A DNA stretch of 47,425 nucleotides from CAYTOF01 sp964439435 (GTDB lineage Bacteria; Bacillota; Clostridia; Oscillospirales; QAMX01): positions 1 to 47,425 of the forward strand of contig CAYTOF010000008.1 in the NCBI GenBank assembly GCA_964439435.1. The letters run 5' to 3'. Made by a program: the position numbers and the translations under genes. Each line of letters starts with the position of its first letter. Position 1 is the stretch's first letter. Shown one piece after another: positions 1 to 8,381 of the stretch. The notes below the pieces were generated by a model. The model worked only from the letters and a program-made list of their open reading frames with translations, ran no database searches and was not told the origin of the DNA.

Positions 1-2
1 GG

Positions 3-2546
3 TCTCCCTCACCTCTTGCCGTAGAGCTTGCCGATCAGTTCGCCGAACTGATGGTAGACGAATACCAGGATACAAACGGCATACAAGATGCCATCTTCAA
101 GAGTTTGACAAAATGCGGCATGTCCGGATTTTTTGTCGGAGATATGAAGCAGAGCATTTACCGTTTCCGCCGTGCCGATCCCATGATTTTTAATCGGATG
201 AAAAAAACCTATCAAAAATTCTCGGTGCAAAACTCAGATAAAGGGGAGTTTTACTTTGAGCACCCCGATATCTCCCTGAGTTTTCGACACAACTTCCGTT
301 CGCGCATAGGTGTACTTGACTCTGTCAACCATGTCTTTTCCAAGCTCATGAGTGAAGACCTTGGCGAGATTGAATATTCCGACGATGAATCCCTTTTATC
401 CGGTATAGAGCAGTCTGCACCGGACTGTGGAATGACCGAACTTGATATACTTGACATCACAAGAGAAGCCAAATCATCTGAACAGCCAGAGAGTGGTGAG
501 TACCCTGAACTGCTTGAGTTCGACGTATCAGATGGAGATTTCCAAGTTCTCAGCTCTCGAGAGCTTGAAGCCAAGCACATTGCCAAACGCATAAAAAAAC
601 TCCTTCTTAGTAAATACGAGATAACCGACAGCGACCTGGGAGGCAAACGACCGATAAGGCAGAGTGATATAGCTATTTTAATGCGTTCTGCGATAAACCG
701 CATGCCCACTATGCTTGCAGCCCTTGCAGAGCAAGGCATTGAAGCCAGCTCATCAGGCATGGAGGATTTTTTCGAATCCTCTGAAATCAATGCCATGATG
801 GCACTGCTCTCCGTGGTTGACAACCCCAGGCAGGACCTTGCACTGGCAGGTTGCCTGCGTTCACCGTTTTTCGGTTTTACAGAAGATGAACTCGCCCGCA
901 TAAAGCTGTGCGGAGATAAAGACGATCTCTTTCATGATGCACTGCAAGCCTGTTCTGAAATGAAAACTCAGCTCGGAAAGCGATGTGCCGATTTCCTGGA
1001 AGAACTGAAAAATCTGCGCCTGGCTGTGGCGGATAAGAGTGTGTCCTCCACTCTGAATTTCATCGCCGATTTCAGCGGCGCATCCACCATATTTGGAGCA
1101 ATGGAGAGCGGAAACGACCGCCTTGCAAATTTATATATGCTTTTTGAGCTTGCGCGCGACTTCGAAAAATATCAGAATGGCGGACTCGGAGATTTTTTGA
1201 GGTATTTTGAAAAAGTCGAGAACAACGACCTTGCCCTGAAAAGCAGCACAAAGTCCTCCGGTGACGGCGTTAAGGCGATGACAATACACAGATCAAAGGG
1301 GCTTGAATTCCCAGTCGTCTTTCTGGTATTCACCTCAGACAGAATGAACAATGCAAATGACAGAGCGCAAATGCTGCTGCACCAATCATATGGAGCCGGC
1401 CTGAAACGGCGTTTTGCTAAATCTCTGCACGAATACACAACACTCCCATTGGAGGCTATCCGCTCTGTGCTCGAATCAGAACAGCTCTCAGAGGAGCTCC
1501 GCTCTCTTTATGTGGCTATGACCCGCGCAAAAGAGAAGCTCTTTATCTCAATCGCGCAAAAAAATGTGAGTTCGTGGAAAGAAAAACTGGAAAACAACGG
1601 CAGCGCAAAGGAACTGACAGCTCTGTGCAAAAAGCATAAGAGCTTGGGAGATTGGCTTGGTGCTTCCATTTTATTTGACGACAACGCCCCTTTTAAAATC
1701 AATTATATTGAATCTTACGAAAAGAGCGCGGATATCGAGGAAATATCAACAGAAAACATGAAGTCCGGAGCGGGAATACAGGAGTTCACTGAAAAAGACG
1801 AAGAACAGGAAGTCCTTAAGCTTGCGGATATAATAAAATCCCGCCTCACATATATATACCCCCATGCAAGGGTGTCAACCATTCCGGCAAAGCTCACCGC
1901 AACAGCATATAAAGGCATGACTCAGATAGACGACGATGCGGAGCCCCTCTCTTTTGGCGCCCATGAACGCAGAGGCTCTCGCGTCCCGAGCTTTATTCAT
2001 GGCAGGCGGACCGTAAGTCCCACTGAGCGCGGCACTGCCGTGCACCTTGCCATGCAACTGCTTCCCATGAAGCAATATACCCATGAAGACAGCGTACAAA
2101 AAGAGCTTTTGATTTTGAGAGAAAAGGAGCTGATCTCACAGGAACAACTTGAGCTAGTGTCACCGGATGCCATACTTGCGTTTTATCAAAGTGACATAGG
2201 GCAAAAGGTGCTTTCACTGCCTTTGGGTAAAGTGATCCGTGAGTTTAAATTCTCCATACTCGTGCCCGCAAAAGACTATTTTCCGGATTTAGTCAAGGAC
2301 AGCTCAGAAAAAGTGCTTCTCCAGGGTGTTATAGATCTGTATTTTGAAAACAAGGACGGCACATTGTCTTTATTGGATTTCAAAACAGACAGAATCACAA
2401 GGGGCAGCGAAAATGCCGCAGCAAGACGTCATCTGTCTCAGCTTGCCGTGTACAAGTACTGTCTGCGCGAAGTCACCGGAAAAGCGGTCAGCCAAGCCGG
2501 CATCTACTTTTTTGAAACAGGCAGCTTTGTGCCCGATGTCAAATAG
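3..2546 (+). CDS. addA: AddA ATP-dependent helicase-nuclease, 5'-truncated
   Basis: The frame is open from the window edge, so the N-terminal part (Walker A and motif Ia of a protein usually near 1200 residues) lies outside. About 847 residues remain. Visible UvrD/Rep-family motifs are the Walker B-type VDEYQDTN, then GDMKQSIYRFR, the motif V-like MTIHRSKGLEFPVVF and motif VI LYVAMTRAKEKL. The C-terminal RecB-like nuclease is shown by ERGTAVH and LLDFKTDRI, the latter carrying the Asp and Lys of the metal site. AddA acts with AddB to resect double-strand breaks to Chi-like sites in the cytoplasm; addB would be expected just upstream. A RecB or PcrA assignment is less likely because of the fused nuclease and the motif spacing. 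No terminator is evident directly after the stop. Confidence 0.93.
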   Translation, partial: SPSPLAVELADQFAELMVDEYQDTNGIQDAIFKSLTKCGMSGFFVGDMKQSIYRFRRADPMIFNRMKKTYQKFSVQNSDKGEFYFEHPDISLSFRHNFRSRIGVLDSVNHVFSKLMSEDLGEIEYSDDESLLSGIEQSAPDCGMTELDILDITREAKSSEQPESGEYPELLEFDVSDGDFQVLSSRELEAKHIAKRIKKLLLSKYEITDSDLGGKRPIRQSDIAILMRSAINRMPTMLAALAEQGIEASSSGMEDFFESSEINAMMALLSVVDNPRQDLALAGCLRSPFFGFTEDELARIKLCGDKDDLFHDALQACSEMKTQLGKRCADFLEELKNLRLAVADKSVSSTLNFIADFSGASTIFGAMESGNDRLANLYMLFELARDFEKYQNGGLGDFLRYFEKVENNDLALKSSTKSSGDGVKAMTIHRSKGLEFPVVFLVFTSDRMNNANDRAQMLLHQSYGAGLKRRFAKSLHEYTTLPLEAIRSVLESEQLSEELRSLYVAMTRAKEKLFISIAQKNVSSWKEKLENNGSAKELTALCKKHKSLGDWLGASILFDDNAPFKINYIESYEKSADIEEISTENMKSGAGIQEFTEKDEEQEVLKLADIIKSRLTYIYPHARVSTIPAKLTATAYKGMTQIDDDAEPLSFGAHERRGSRVPSFIHGRRTVSPTERGTAVHLAMQLLPMKQYTHEDSVQKELLILREKELISQEQLELVSPDAILAFYQSDIGQKVLSLPLGKVIREFKFSILVPAKDYFPDLVKDSSEKVLLQGVIDLYFENKDGTLSLLDFKTDRITRGSENAAARRHLSQLAVYKYCLREVTGKAVSQAGIYFFETGSFVPDVK

Positions 2547-2725
2547 GTCTGCAAAAAGCTCTTGAGCTCTTTGGATTGCTTTTCCCGAAGTTTCTGGTAT
2601 TTGCCAACTTTTCCGCTCCAAAGACCGCAAACCAAATGACAGCCTGATTTTAACTGTGAATTGCTTAAATATCCGTGCAATTAGCGCAGCAATCTGCAAT
2701 TATTATACGAATTGCAATATTATTC

Positions 2726-2754
2726 TTGACAAGGCCATCGTCTTGGGATATAAT
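2726..2754 (+). promoter_or_regulatory. Sigma-A-type promoter for yceD-rpmF
   Basis: TTGACA at 2726-2731 and TATAAT at 2749-2754 are separated by 17 bases. Both hexamers are perfect. It lies about 55 bases before the yceD start codon and is the obvious promoter of the yceD-rpmF transcript. Confidence 0.85.
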
Positions 2755-2808
2755 AATTTTTGCTTATTTCGAAAAGTGGTGCAACTGATTTACAGCCGGG
2801 AGGATTTC

Positions 2809-3297
2809 ATGGTCATAAACCTCAGAAAAGTCTTGACAGGTATTGAAAATCCGATTTCTTTTCAATACACGGCTGACTTCTCAGATTACGATTTATTTGG
2901 CGCGAAACCCTTTACCTCCGGTCTTCATGTAGATGGAACAATTACCAACCGTTCGGGGTATATGTCGCTAAACCTTGATCTCTCCGCACAGCTTGAATTG
3001 TTTTGTGCAAGTTGCGGAATTCCCTTAGTGTTGCCGTTTGAGGTTTCGACGGAGCATGTGCTCGCAAAAGAACCTTCAGACGAAGACACGATACAAATTT
3101 ATGGAGATGAGATAGATGTCTCGCCCATAGTGCTCGAGGATGTCAATCTGAACATGGAGATGCGTCCACTGTGTCGAAAAGATTGCAAAGGTCTCTGTCT
3201 TTTGTGCGGAACCAATTTAAATGACGCCGAATGCTCCTGTGAAAAACTCGGGAATACGGCCTTTGAATCCTTAAAAGAAAAATTCCCCAAGCTTTAA
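2809..3297 (+). CDS. yceD: YceD/DUF177 family protein
   Basis: A 162-residue soluble protein of the DUF177 (YceD; YlbN in Bacillus) family, which is almost always encoded just before ribosomal protein L32 and has been linked in other organisms to 23S rRNA accumulation. Cysteines C66 and C69 (CASC) and a C-terminal set C122, C126, C130, C133, C142, C144 could form zinc sites, a pattern seen in many Firmicute members. The frame is open further upstream, but I chose the ATG at 2809 because GGGAGG precedes it and the promoter -10 lies at 2749, so an earlier start would fall in the promoter. rpmF follows after 20 bases. Confidence 0.88.
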   Translation: MVINLRKVLTGIENPISFQYTADFSDYDLFGAKPFTSGLHVDGTITNRSGYMSLNLDLSAQLELFCASCGIPLVLPFEVSTEHVLAKEPSDEDTIQIYGDEIDVSPIVLEDVNLNMEMRPLCRKDCKGLCLLCGTNLNDAECSCEKLGNTAFESLKEKFPKL

Positions 3298-3317
3298 TAT
3301 AGCAGGAGGTGTAAAAA

Positions 3318-3506
3318 ATGGCAGTACCAAAGAGAAAACATTCTTCATCCAGAAGGGATAAGCGCCGCAACGCCCATTGGAAATTGAAATTGCCCGGACT
3401 AGTGAAATGTCCGGAGTGCGGAGCCGCCAGGCTTCCTCACAGAATGTGCAATGAATGTGGATACTACAAAAACCGTACCGTTGTTTCAATGGAAGAGGAT
3501 AAATGA
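3318..3506 (+). CDS. rpmF: 50S ribosomal protein L32
   Basis: The 62-residue sequence begins MAVPKRKHSSSRRDKRR, the standard L32 N-terminus, and carries the zinc ribbon CPEC (C31, C34) and CNEC (C44, C47), so this is the zinc-binding (C+) form of L32. It is a component of the large ribosomal subunit near the peptidyl transferase centre. A strong AGGAGGTG ribosome-binding site lies 8 bases before the ATG. It is cotranscribed with yceD. The structured leader of the following operon begins immediately after its stop codon. Confidence 0.97.
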   Translation: MAVPKRKHSSSRRDKRRNAHWKLKLPGLVKCPECGAARLPHRMCNECGYYKNRTVVSMEEDK

Positions 3507-3690
3507 CACAATGCGGACATGCGGCTCTTGCTGTAAACAGCTAAAAGTTGCCCTGTCGATGTGAGAACCATCCTCTGTGTCAGGTCCGTGTTTTATACGG
3601 AAATTGTGAGTCTACAAACCCGCGGACACGGCGAAAAAGCCCGTCCGCGTTTTTGCTTGCCTCCCGTTTGTTTTGAAAAGGTGGTGGCAC
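3507..3690 (+). promoter_or_regulatory. Structured leader with attenuator-like layout before the DUF512 gene
   Basis: This 184-base gap holds no gene. GCGGAC (3513-3518) can pair with GTCCGT (3584-3589), enclosing hairpins GCTG/CAGC (3530-3533 with 3538-3541) and GATG/CATC (3558-3561 with 3569-3572), and CTG/CAG (3553-3555 with 3581-3583). The same GTCCG (3584-3588) is fully complementary to CGGAC (3623-3627), the 5' arm of the terminator at 3621. Also, CCGT (3586-3589) can pair with ACGG (3597-3600). These pairings are mutually exclusive, as in riboswitches or attenuators. I do not recognise a known riboswitch, T-box or SRP RNA consensus. It could instead be a small RNA processed from the rpmF transcript. 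Structure is inferred by eye. Confidence 0.45.
3621..3654 (+). terminator. Intrinsic terminator in the leader of the DUF512-der-plsY operon
   Basis: CGCGGAC (3621-3627) pairs perfectly with GTCCGCG (3643-3649), with an inner GGC/GCC, and is followed by a run of five T. It lies 36 bases before the DUF512 start codon, so it ends the rpmF transcript or attenuates the downstream operon. Confidence 0.8.
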
Positions 3691-5001
3691 ATGAGCCAGA
3701 TAATCACTGGAGTCGTTAAAAACAGCCTTGCACAGAAAGCAGGGGTTGCTCACGGAGAAATGCTTTTGCGCATTAACAACTCCCCGGTGAACGATATTTT
3801 GGATTACCTTTATCTTTCCGTCGAATCTGTGTTGACACTCGAGCTCGACGGGAAAAAAGGGCGCCGCGAAGTGCATATTTCAAATCCTGACTTTTTACCC
3901 CTCGGCCTTGAATTTGATACCACACTCATGGACGATATGCAGACATGCAAAAACAAATGCGTGTTTTGTTTTATTGACCAACTTCCGCCGGGCATGCGTG
4001 AAAGCCTCTATATTAAAGACGATGACATGCGCATGTCTTTTTTGATGGGCAATTATATAACACTTACCAATTTATCTGCCAGCGACATAGACAGAATAAG
4101 AGATTTAAAAATCAGTCCTATAAACATCTCCGTGCATTCGACAAATCCCGATATCCGTGTTAAAATGTGTAATAATAAATTTGCAGGATCATGCCTTGAC
4201 ACCATGAAGTTGTTTGCCGAAGCGGACATTATTATGAACTGCCAAATCGTGGTGTGCCCCGAGCTGAACGATGGCGAGGAACTCAACCGTACACTAAAGG
4301 ACCTCTTGGACATGTTCCCTTTTGTGGCTTCAATTTCCGTCGTGCCCGTGGGGCTCACAAAGTACAGACGCGGTTTATATCCTTTAAAACCCGTCGGAGA
4401 AAAGGAAGCGGCGGAGATTTTATCCATAGCCGAGCACCTTGCCTTTGATATGCAAAAAAAACACGGTACTCGCATTGTCTTTGCGGCCGATGAGCTCTAT
4501 ATCAAGGCCAATCGCCCCATGCCGAGTGCTGAGTGGTATGAGGACTTTCCACAGCTTGAAAACGGCGTCGGTATGGTCGCCTTGTTGAAAGAGGAGTTTC
4601 TTGACGCCCTTTCCGATATGTCTTTTAAGAAAATGCCAAGACCCAAAGCTGTTTCTCTGGCAACAGGGCTTGCGGCAAAGCCCTTCTTGGAAGAGCTTGT
4701 TGCCCTGGCAAAGGTGCACTTTCCCGAGTTGAAATGCACGGTTTACGGTATAAAAAATGACTTTTTCGGGCCGCAAATAGATGTGGCGGGGCTTATAACC
4801 GGACAAGATCTCATCGCCCAACTTTCCGGCAAAGACCTCGGTGCCAAACTTTTAATCCCCTCGACAATGCTTTCCCATGAAAAAGAGCTCTTTTTGGACA
4901 ACACAACACTTGCCGACGCGAAGAGGGCATTGAATGTCGCGATAGATGTCGTCAATACCGACGGAACTGCCCTTTTAAATGCCCTCTTTGGAATAGTTTA
5001 A
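3691..5001 (+). CDS. PDZ and DUF512 radical-SAM-like protein
   Basis: 436 residues. Residues 1-65 look like a PDZ domain (ITGVVKNSLAQKAGV, then GEMLLRINN). It is followed by C86-x3-C90-x2-C93 in the sequence CKNKCVFCFIDQ, the iron-sulfur motif spacing of radical SAM enzymes. The rest matches what I know of the DUF512 family, whose reaction is not established. The family is commonly found beside der in Firmicutes, as here (10 bases upstream of der). The frame opens at 3673, but the ATG at 3691 is better placed behind AAAGGTGG. No signal peptide or membrane segment is seen. Expression may depend on read-through of the leader terminator at 3621-3654. Confidence 0.85.
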   Translation: MSQIITGVVKNSLAQKAGVAHGEMLLRINNSPVNDILDYLYLSVESVLTLELDGKKGRREVHISNPDFLPLGLEFDTTLMDDMQTCKNKCVFCFIDQLPPGMRESLYIKDDDMRMSFLMGNYITLTNLSASDIDRIRDLKISPINISVHSTNPDIRVKMCNNKFAGSCLDTMKLFAEADIIMNCQIVVCPELNDGEELNRTLKDLLDMFPFVASISVVPVGLTKYRRGLYPLKPVGEKEAAEILSIAEHLAFDMQKKHGTRIVFAADELYIKANRPMPSAEWYEDFPQLENGVGMVALLKEEFLDALSDMSFKKMPRPKAVSLATGLAAKPFLEELVALAKVHFPELKCTVYGIKNDFFGPQIDVAGLITGQDLIAQLSGKDLGAKLLIPSTMLSHEKELFLDNTTLADAKRALNVAIDVVNTDGTALLNALFGIV

Positions 5002-5011
5002 CGGAGTTAAT

Positions 5012-6349
5012 ATGTCAAAACCATTGATTGCAATAGTCGGCAGACCCAATGTGGGAAAGTCGATGCTGTTCAATAAACTGATAGGTAAACGGTTGTCAAT
5101 TGTAGAGGATACACCGGGAGTTACGCGCGACCGCATCTATGCCGATGCCGATTGGCGCGGCAGGACATTTGGGCTCATAGACACAGGCGGCATCGAACCC
5201 CGCGCGGATACCGATATGCTGAAATTCATGCGTCTTCAGGCAGAGATTGCCATAGAGCATGCCGATGTCGTTGTCTTTATCACCGACATCACAACCGGTA
5301 TAGTCGCAGCGGATGTAGAAATCACAACGATGTTGCTACGATCGGGTAAACCCATCATTCTCTGCGTGAACAAAGTCGACAGCATCGGGACACCGCCGCC
5401 GGAGCTCTATGAATTTTACAACCTCGGACTTGGCGAACCCGTGCCTGTCTCAGCTCTTCACGGACACGGCACAGGTGACCTTCTGGACAAATGCTTTGAA
5501 CACTTCCCGCCGGACACAGAAAGTGTCGAAGATGATGATATTATAAAAGTTGCTATTATCGGCAAACCAAATGTCGGCAAATCCTCTCTTTTAAACACCA
5601 TACTCGGACAAGAGCGCGTCATTGTGAGTGATGTGCCGGGAACAACACGGGACAGTGTGGACGCACACTTTGAAAACGAACACGGCAAGTTTTGTTTTAT
5701 TGACACTGCCGGCATCCGCAGGCAAGCCAGAGTCGAGGAGACAATTGAAAAATACAGTGTTTTGCGGGCAATGATGGCCATAGAACGCGCAGATGTCTGT
5801 GCCATTATGATCGACGCCACCGAAGGTGTCACCGAACAGGACGCAAGAATTGCGGGCTTTTCTCATGAAAATGGCAAAGCAGCCGTAATAGTGGTCAACA
5901 AATGGGACTTGGTGGAAAAAGAAACAGACACCATGCGTCTTGCCCGCGAGCGCGTTCTTGCCGACCTTGCATATATGTCATATGCCAAAGTTGTTTTCCT
6001 ATCCGCCAAGACAGGCAGCAGAGTCCGCACCCTCTTTGAGGAGATTGTTTCCGCCAACGAACAGTGGAGTAGACGGATTTCCACCGGTGTTTTAAATGAT
6101 GTGTTAAACGACGCCACATCCCGCGTGCAACCTCCCACAGACAAAGGCAGACGCTTGAAGATTTATTTCTGCACTCAAAACTCCACAAAACCGCCGACTT
6201 TTATATTGTTTTGCAACTCTAAAGAGCTGTTTCACTTTTCTTATCTGCGATATATCGAAAACCGCTTTCGCGACGTGTTCGGTTTTGACGGCACACCACT
6301 GCGCATGATCGTCCGCGAACGAGGCGAGAGCGGCAATATCACTTTGTGA
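5012..6349 (+). CDS. der: Ribosome biogenesis GTPase Der
   Basis: 445 residues with the tandem GTPase layout that is unique to Der (EngA). G domain 1 has the P-loop GRPNVGKS at residues 10-17, DTGG at 57-60 and NKVD at 120-123. G domain 2 has GKPNVGKSS from residue 184, DTAG, and NKWD. The C-terminal part is the KH-like domain (FILFCNSKELFHFSY, then ENRFRDVFGFDGTPLRMIVRER). Der is essential for 50S subunit maturation. Length is normal for the family. It sits between the DUF512 gene (10-base gap) and plsY (16-base gap), consistent with one operon. Confidence 0.98.
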   Translation: MSKPLIAIVGRPNVGKSMLFNKLIGKRLSIVEDTPGVTRDRIYADADWRGRTFGLIDTGGIEPRADTDMLKFMRLQAEIAIEHADVVVFITDITTGIVAADVEITTMLLRSGKPIILCVNKVDSIGTPPPELYEFYNLGLGEPVPVSALHGHGTGDLLDKCFEHFPPDTESVEDDDIIKVAIIGKPNVGKSSLLNTILGQERVIVSDVPGTTRDSVDAHFENEHGKFCFIDTAGIRRQARVEETIEKYSVLRAMMAIERADVCAIMIDATEGVTEQDARIAGFSHENGKAAVIVVNKWDLVEKETDTMRLARERVLADLAYMSYAKVVFLSAKTGSRVRTLFEEIVSANEQWSRRISTGVLNDVLNDATSRVQPPTDKGRRLKIYFCTQNSTKPPTFILFCNSKELFHFSYLRYIENRFRDVFGFDGTPLRMIVRERGESGNITL

Positions 6350-6365
6350 TAACAGGGAGGGCATT

Positions 6366-7082
6366 ATGGGCACCATAATAGATGCCGGCAAATGGGCAAA
6401 TGACTTAAATTCGCTGTACCAGCTGCCTCTTATAGCGCTTATTTCCTATCTGCTGGGCAGCATCAACACCTCCATTATCGTGTCAAAGCTTGCATTGAAC
6501 AAAGATATCCGTGACTATGGCAGCGGAAATGCGGGTTTTACCAATGCCGTGCGCTCCATGGGCTGGAAGCGGGGCTTAATTGTCCTGTTTGGAGATGTGG
6601 GCAAGTGCGCCATCGCCATTTTGCTCGGACAACTCATATACAGCGGAAATCTAAGCTTTCTTGAGGGTGCTCAAGGAAGATTAATTGCCGGTGCCTTTGT
6701 GTTTCTCGGCCACATTTATCCGCTCTATTTCAAATTTAAAGGTGGAAAAGGCGCCCTGACCATGGCGACCACCGTGGCCATGTTTGACTGGCGTATCTTC
6801 CTCATCGGCATGGTTGTCTTTTTCGCCATTGCCTTCATAACCAAATATATCTCCCTTGCCTCCATGTGCGCGTCCCTTGTAGTGCCCATAATGGTGTTGG
6901 TCTTATCCAAAACATCCCTTTCTGACATGGAGATGGCTCTCGGCTACACTGCTGTGGCAGCATTTATGTCTTTTATGCTTATTTTCAAGCACCGCGAAAA
7001 CATCGTCCGACTCGCAAAGGGCTGTGAATCCAAGTTCTCTTTTAAAGGCGGAGCTCTCATGGAAGAAGACAAAAATTGCTGA
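6366..7082 (+). CDS. plsY: Acyl-phosphate:glycerol-3-phosphate acyltransferase PlsY
   Basis: A 238-residue multi-pass membrane protein that uses acyl-phosphate to acylate glycerol-3-phosphate, the first step of phospholipid synthesis. The family motifs are visible: GSGNAGFTN at residues 52-60 and GHIYPLYFKFKGGKG near residue 116. Several hydrophobic segments are present (about residues 18-40, 70-90, 105-118, 135-160, 160-185 and 190-210). It is somewhat longer than the usual ~200 residues because of a short N-terminal extension and a charged tail. The start follows GGGAGG. It forms the end of the DUF512-der-plsY operon. PlsX is not in the window. Confidence 0.95.
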   Translation: MGTIIDAGKWANDLNSLYQLPLIALISYLLGSINTSIIVSKLALNKDIRDYGSGNAGFTNAVRSMGWKRGLIVLFGDVGKCAIAILLGQLIYSGNLSFLEGAQGRLIAGAFVFLGHIYPLYFKFKGGKGALTMATTVAMFDWRIFLIGMVVFFAIAFITKYISLASMCASLVVPIMVLVLSKTSLSDMEMALGYTAVAAFMSFMLIFKHRENIVRLAKGCESKFSFKGGALMEEDKNC

Positions 7083-7142
7083 CGGACACCGCCGCGTCCA
7101 CGGTGTATTGGAATGAAATTTTAATGTTTTCCTCTTTTCGTC

Positions 7143-7170
7143 TTGACAAGTGGCGATAGAGCAGTATAAT
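7143..7170 (+). promoter_or_regulatory. Promoter of tRNA-Leu
   Basis: TTGACA at 7143-7148 and TATAAT at 7165-7170 with a 16-base spacer. The tRNA begins 34 bases after the -10, and no other promoter is apparent before ddh. Confidence 0.8.
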
Positions 7171-7203
7171 ATATATACGCAAAATTTTTATAAAGATGGA
7201 TGT

Positions 7204-7289
7204 GCCGGTGTGATGGAATGGCAGACGTGACGGATTCAAAATCCGTTCCTGGTAACAGGGTGTGGGTTCAAGTCCCACCACCGGCACCA
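7204..7289 (+). tRNA. tRNA-Leu (anticodon CAA)
   Basis: Acceptor arms GCCGGTG (7204-7210) and CACCGGC (7279-7285) pair over 7 bases, followed by A and an encoded CCA (7287-7289). The anticodon stem ACGGA/TCCGT holds the 7-base loop TTCAAAA with anticodon CAA at 7237-7239, reading UUG. A long variable arm (CCTG/CAGG) is as expected for tRNA-Leu, and the T arm contains GGTTCAAGTCC. The element is 86 bases and complete. Confidence 0.97.
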
Positions 7290-7297
7290 TATTATAA

Positions 7298-7327
7298 AAG
7301 TCGGTTGAATAACTCAATCGGCTTTTT
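7298..7327 (+). terminator. Intrinsic terminator between tRNA-Leu and ddh
   Basis: AAGTCGGTTGA (7298-7308) pairs with TCAATCGGCTT (7314-7324) over 11 positions including two G-U pairs, with a 5-base loop and a T run to 7327. It would end the tRNA transcript 20 bases before the ddh start codon. Confidence 0.75.
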
Positions 7328-7346
7328 CTGCCAAAAGGAGGAAATT

Positions 7347-8222
7347 ATGATCAAAGCAGCCATAGTCGGCTATGGCAATATCGGAAGAGGCGTGCATGAA
7401 GCCATCGATGCCTGTACGGATATTGCCCTTAAATACATTGTCGAAATCAGCGAAATAGAGGTTGATATCCCCGTTTTAAAAGACATCTCCATGCTGCAAG
7501 ATGTCGACGTCGCTATTTTGAGTTTGCCCAGCCGCGTTGTCCCCTCCGCAGCCGCAAAACTGCTCTCAAAGGGCATATACACAGTTGACAGTTTTGACAT
7601 TCACACGCAGATACTCGATGTGCGCTCCAAGCTGGACAAAGTTGCAAAAGAAAACAACTGTGCCTCCGTCACCGCCGCAGGATGGGATCCCGGCACCGAT
7701 TCTATTTTGCGAACCTTGTTTTTAGCCATGTTGCCAAAGGGCCTCACCTATACAAATTTCGGCCCGGGCATGAGTATGGGACACACAGTGGCTGCTAAAT
7801 CCATCAAAGGCGTAAAGGACGCTCTTTCCATGACCATCCCTGCAGGAGCCGGTGTGCACAGGCGCATGGTCTATGTGGAGATCGCCCCCGGAGCAGAGTT
7901 TTCCTGCGTTTCGGAGGCAATCCTCAAAGACGACTATTTTTGCCATGACGAGACCAAGGTCATCCAAGTGGAAAGTGTGGAAATGCTCAAAGATGTTGGC
8001 CACGGTGTGAGTATGATGCGAAAAGGAGTATCCGGAAAAACCGATAACCAACGCCTCGAATTCAATATGAGCATCAACAATCCCGCTCTCACCGGCCAAA
8101 TACTGGTCTCCTCCGCCCGGGCGGCTCTAAAACAAAAACCGGGATGCTACACATTGATAGAGATCCCACCGATAGACTTCCTACCCGGAAACAGGGACAA
8201 TCTCATCAAAACTTTAGTTTAA
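7347..8222 (+). CDS. ddh: meso-Diaminopimelate D-dehydrogenase
   Basis: 291 residues. NADPH-dependent reductive amination of tetrahydrodipicolinate to meso-DAP, the one-step branch of lysine and peptidoglycan precursor synthesis. The N-terminal Rossmann loop is GYGNIGRG (residues 8-15). Family signatures are TAAGWDPGTDS, FGPGMSMGHT and the C-terminal PALTGQILVSSARAALKQKPG. It is shorter than the corynebacterial enzyme, as in the compact group. The ATG at 7347 follows AAAAGGAGG; the open frame upstream runs through the tRNA and is not coding. The only clear upstream promoter is that of the tRNA, with a terminator in between, so ddh either uses read-through or a promoter I cannot see. Confidence 0.93.
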   Translation: MIKAAIVGYGNIGRGVHEAIDACTDIALKYIVEISEIEVDIPVLKDISMLQDVDVAILSLPSRVVPSAAAKLLSKGIYTVDSFDIHTQILDVRSKLDKVAKENNCASVTAAGWDPGTDSILRTLFLAMLPKGLTYTNFGPGMSMGHTVAAKSIKGVKDALSMTIPAGAGVHRRMVYVEIAPGAEFSCVSEAILKDDYFCHDETKVIQVESVEMLKDVGHGVSMMRKGVSGKTDNQRLEFNMSINNPALTGQILVSSARAALKQKPGCYTLIEIPPIDFLPGNRDNLIKTLV

Positions 8223-8231
8223 ACAAAAATC

Positions 8232-8261
8232 AATGCCGTCACCAAAAGAGGTGACGGCATT
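8232..8261. terminator. Bidirectional terminator between ddh and the GH38 gene
   Basis: A perfect 12-base stem, AATGCCGTCACC (8232-8243) with GGTGACGGCATT (8250-8261). The plus side has only a short T tract, but the minus strand continues with GATTTTTG, so it probably also ends the ruvX-GH38 transcript. The remaining bases to 8381 hold nothing I can assign. Confidence 0.75.
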
Positions 8262-8381
8262 TGCAATTGTTTGAAGCTCTTTAAGCTTTTGGAGGCCTCT
8301 AATTAAACAATCAGCTTATTTCGGACTTTATTCACCAAGGGTATTTACCTAAGATAAATTGAGAGATGGATCTTTTTTTGC

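Noticed and set aside
3507..3620. Identification of the leader as SRP RNA because of GTCAGGTCCG
   Set aside because: The conserved GGAAGGAAGCAGC-type loop that must follow in bacterial SRP RNA is absent.
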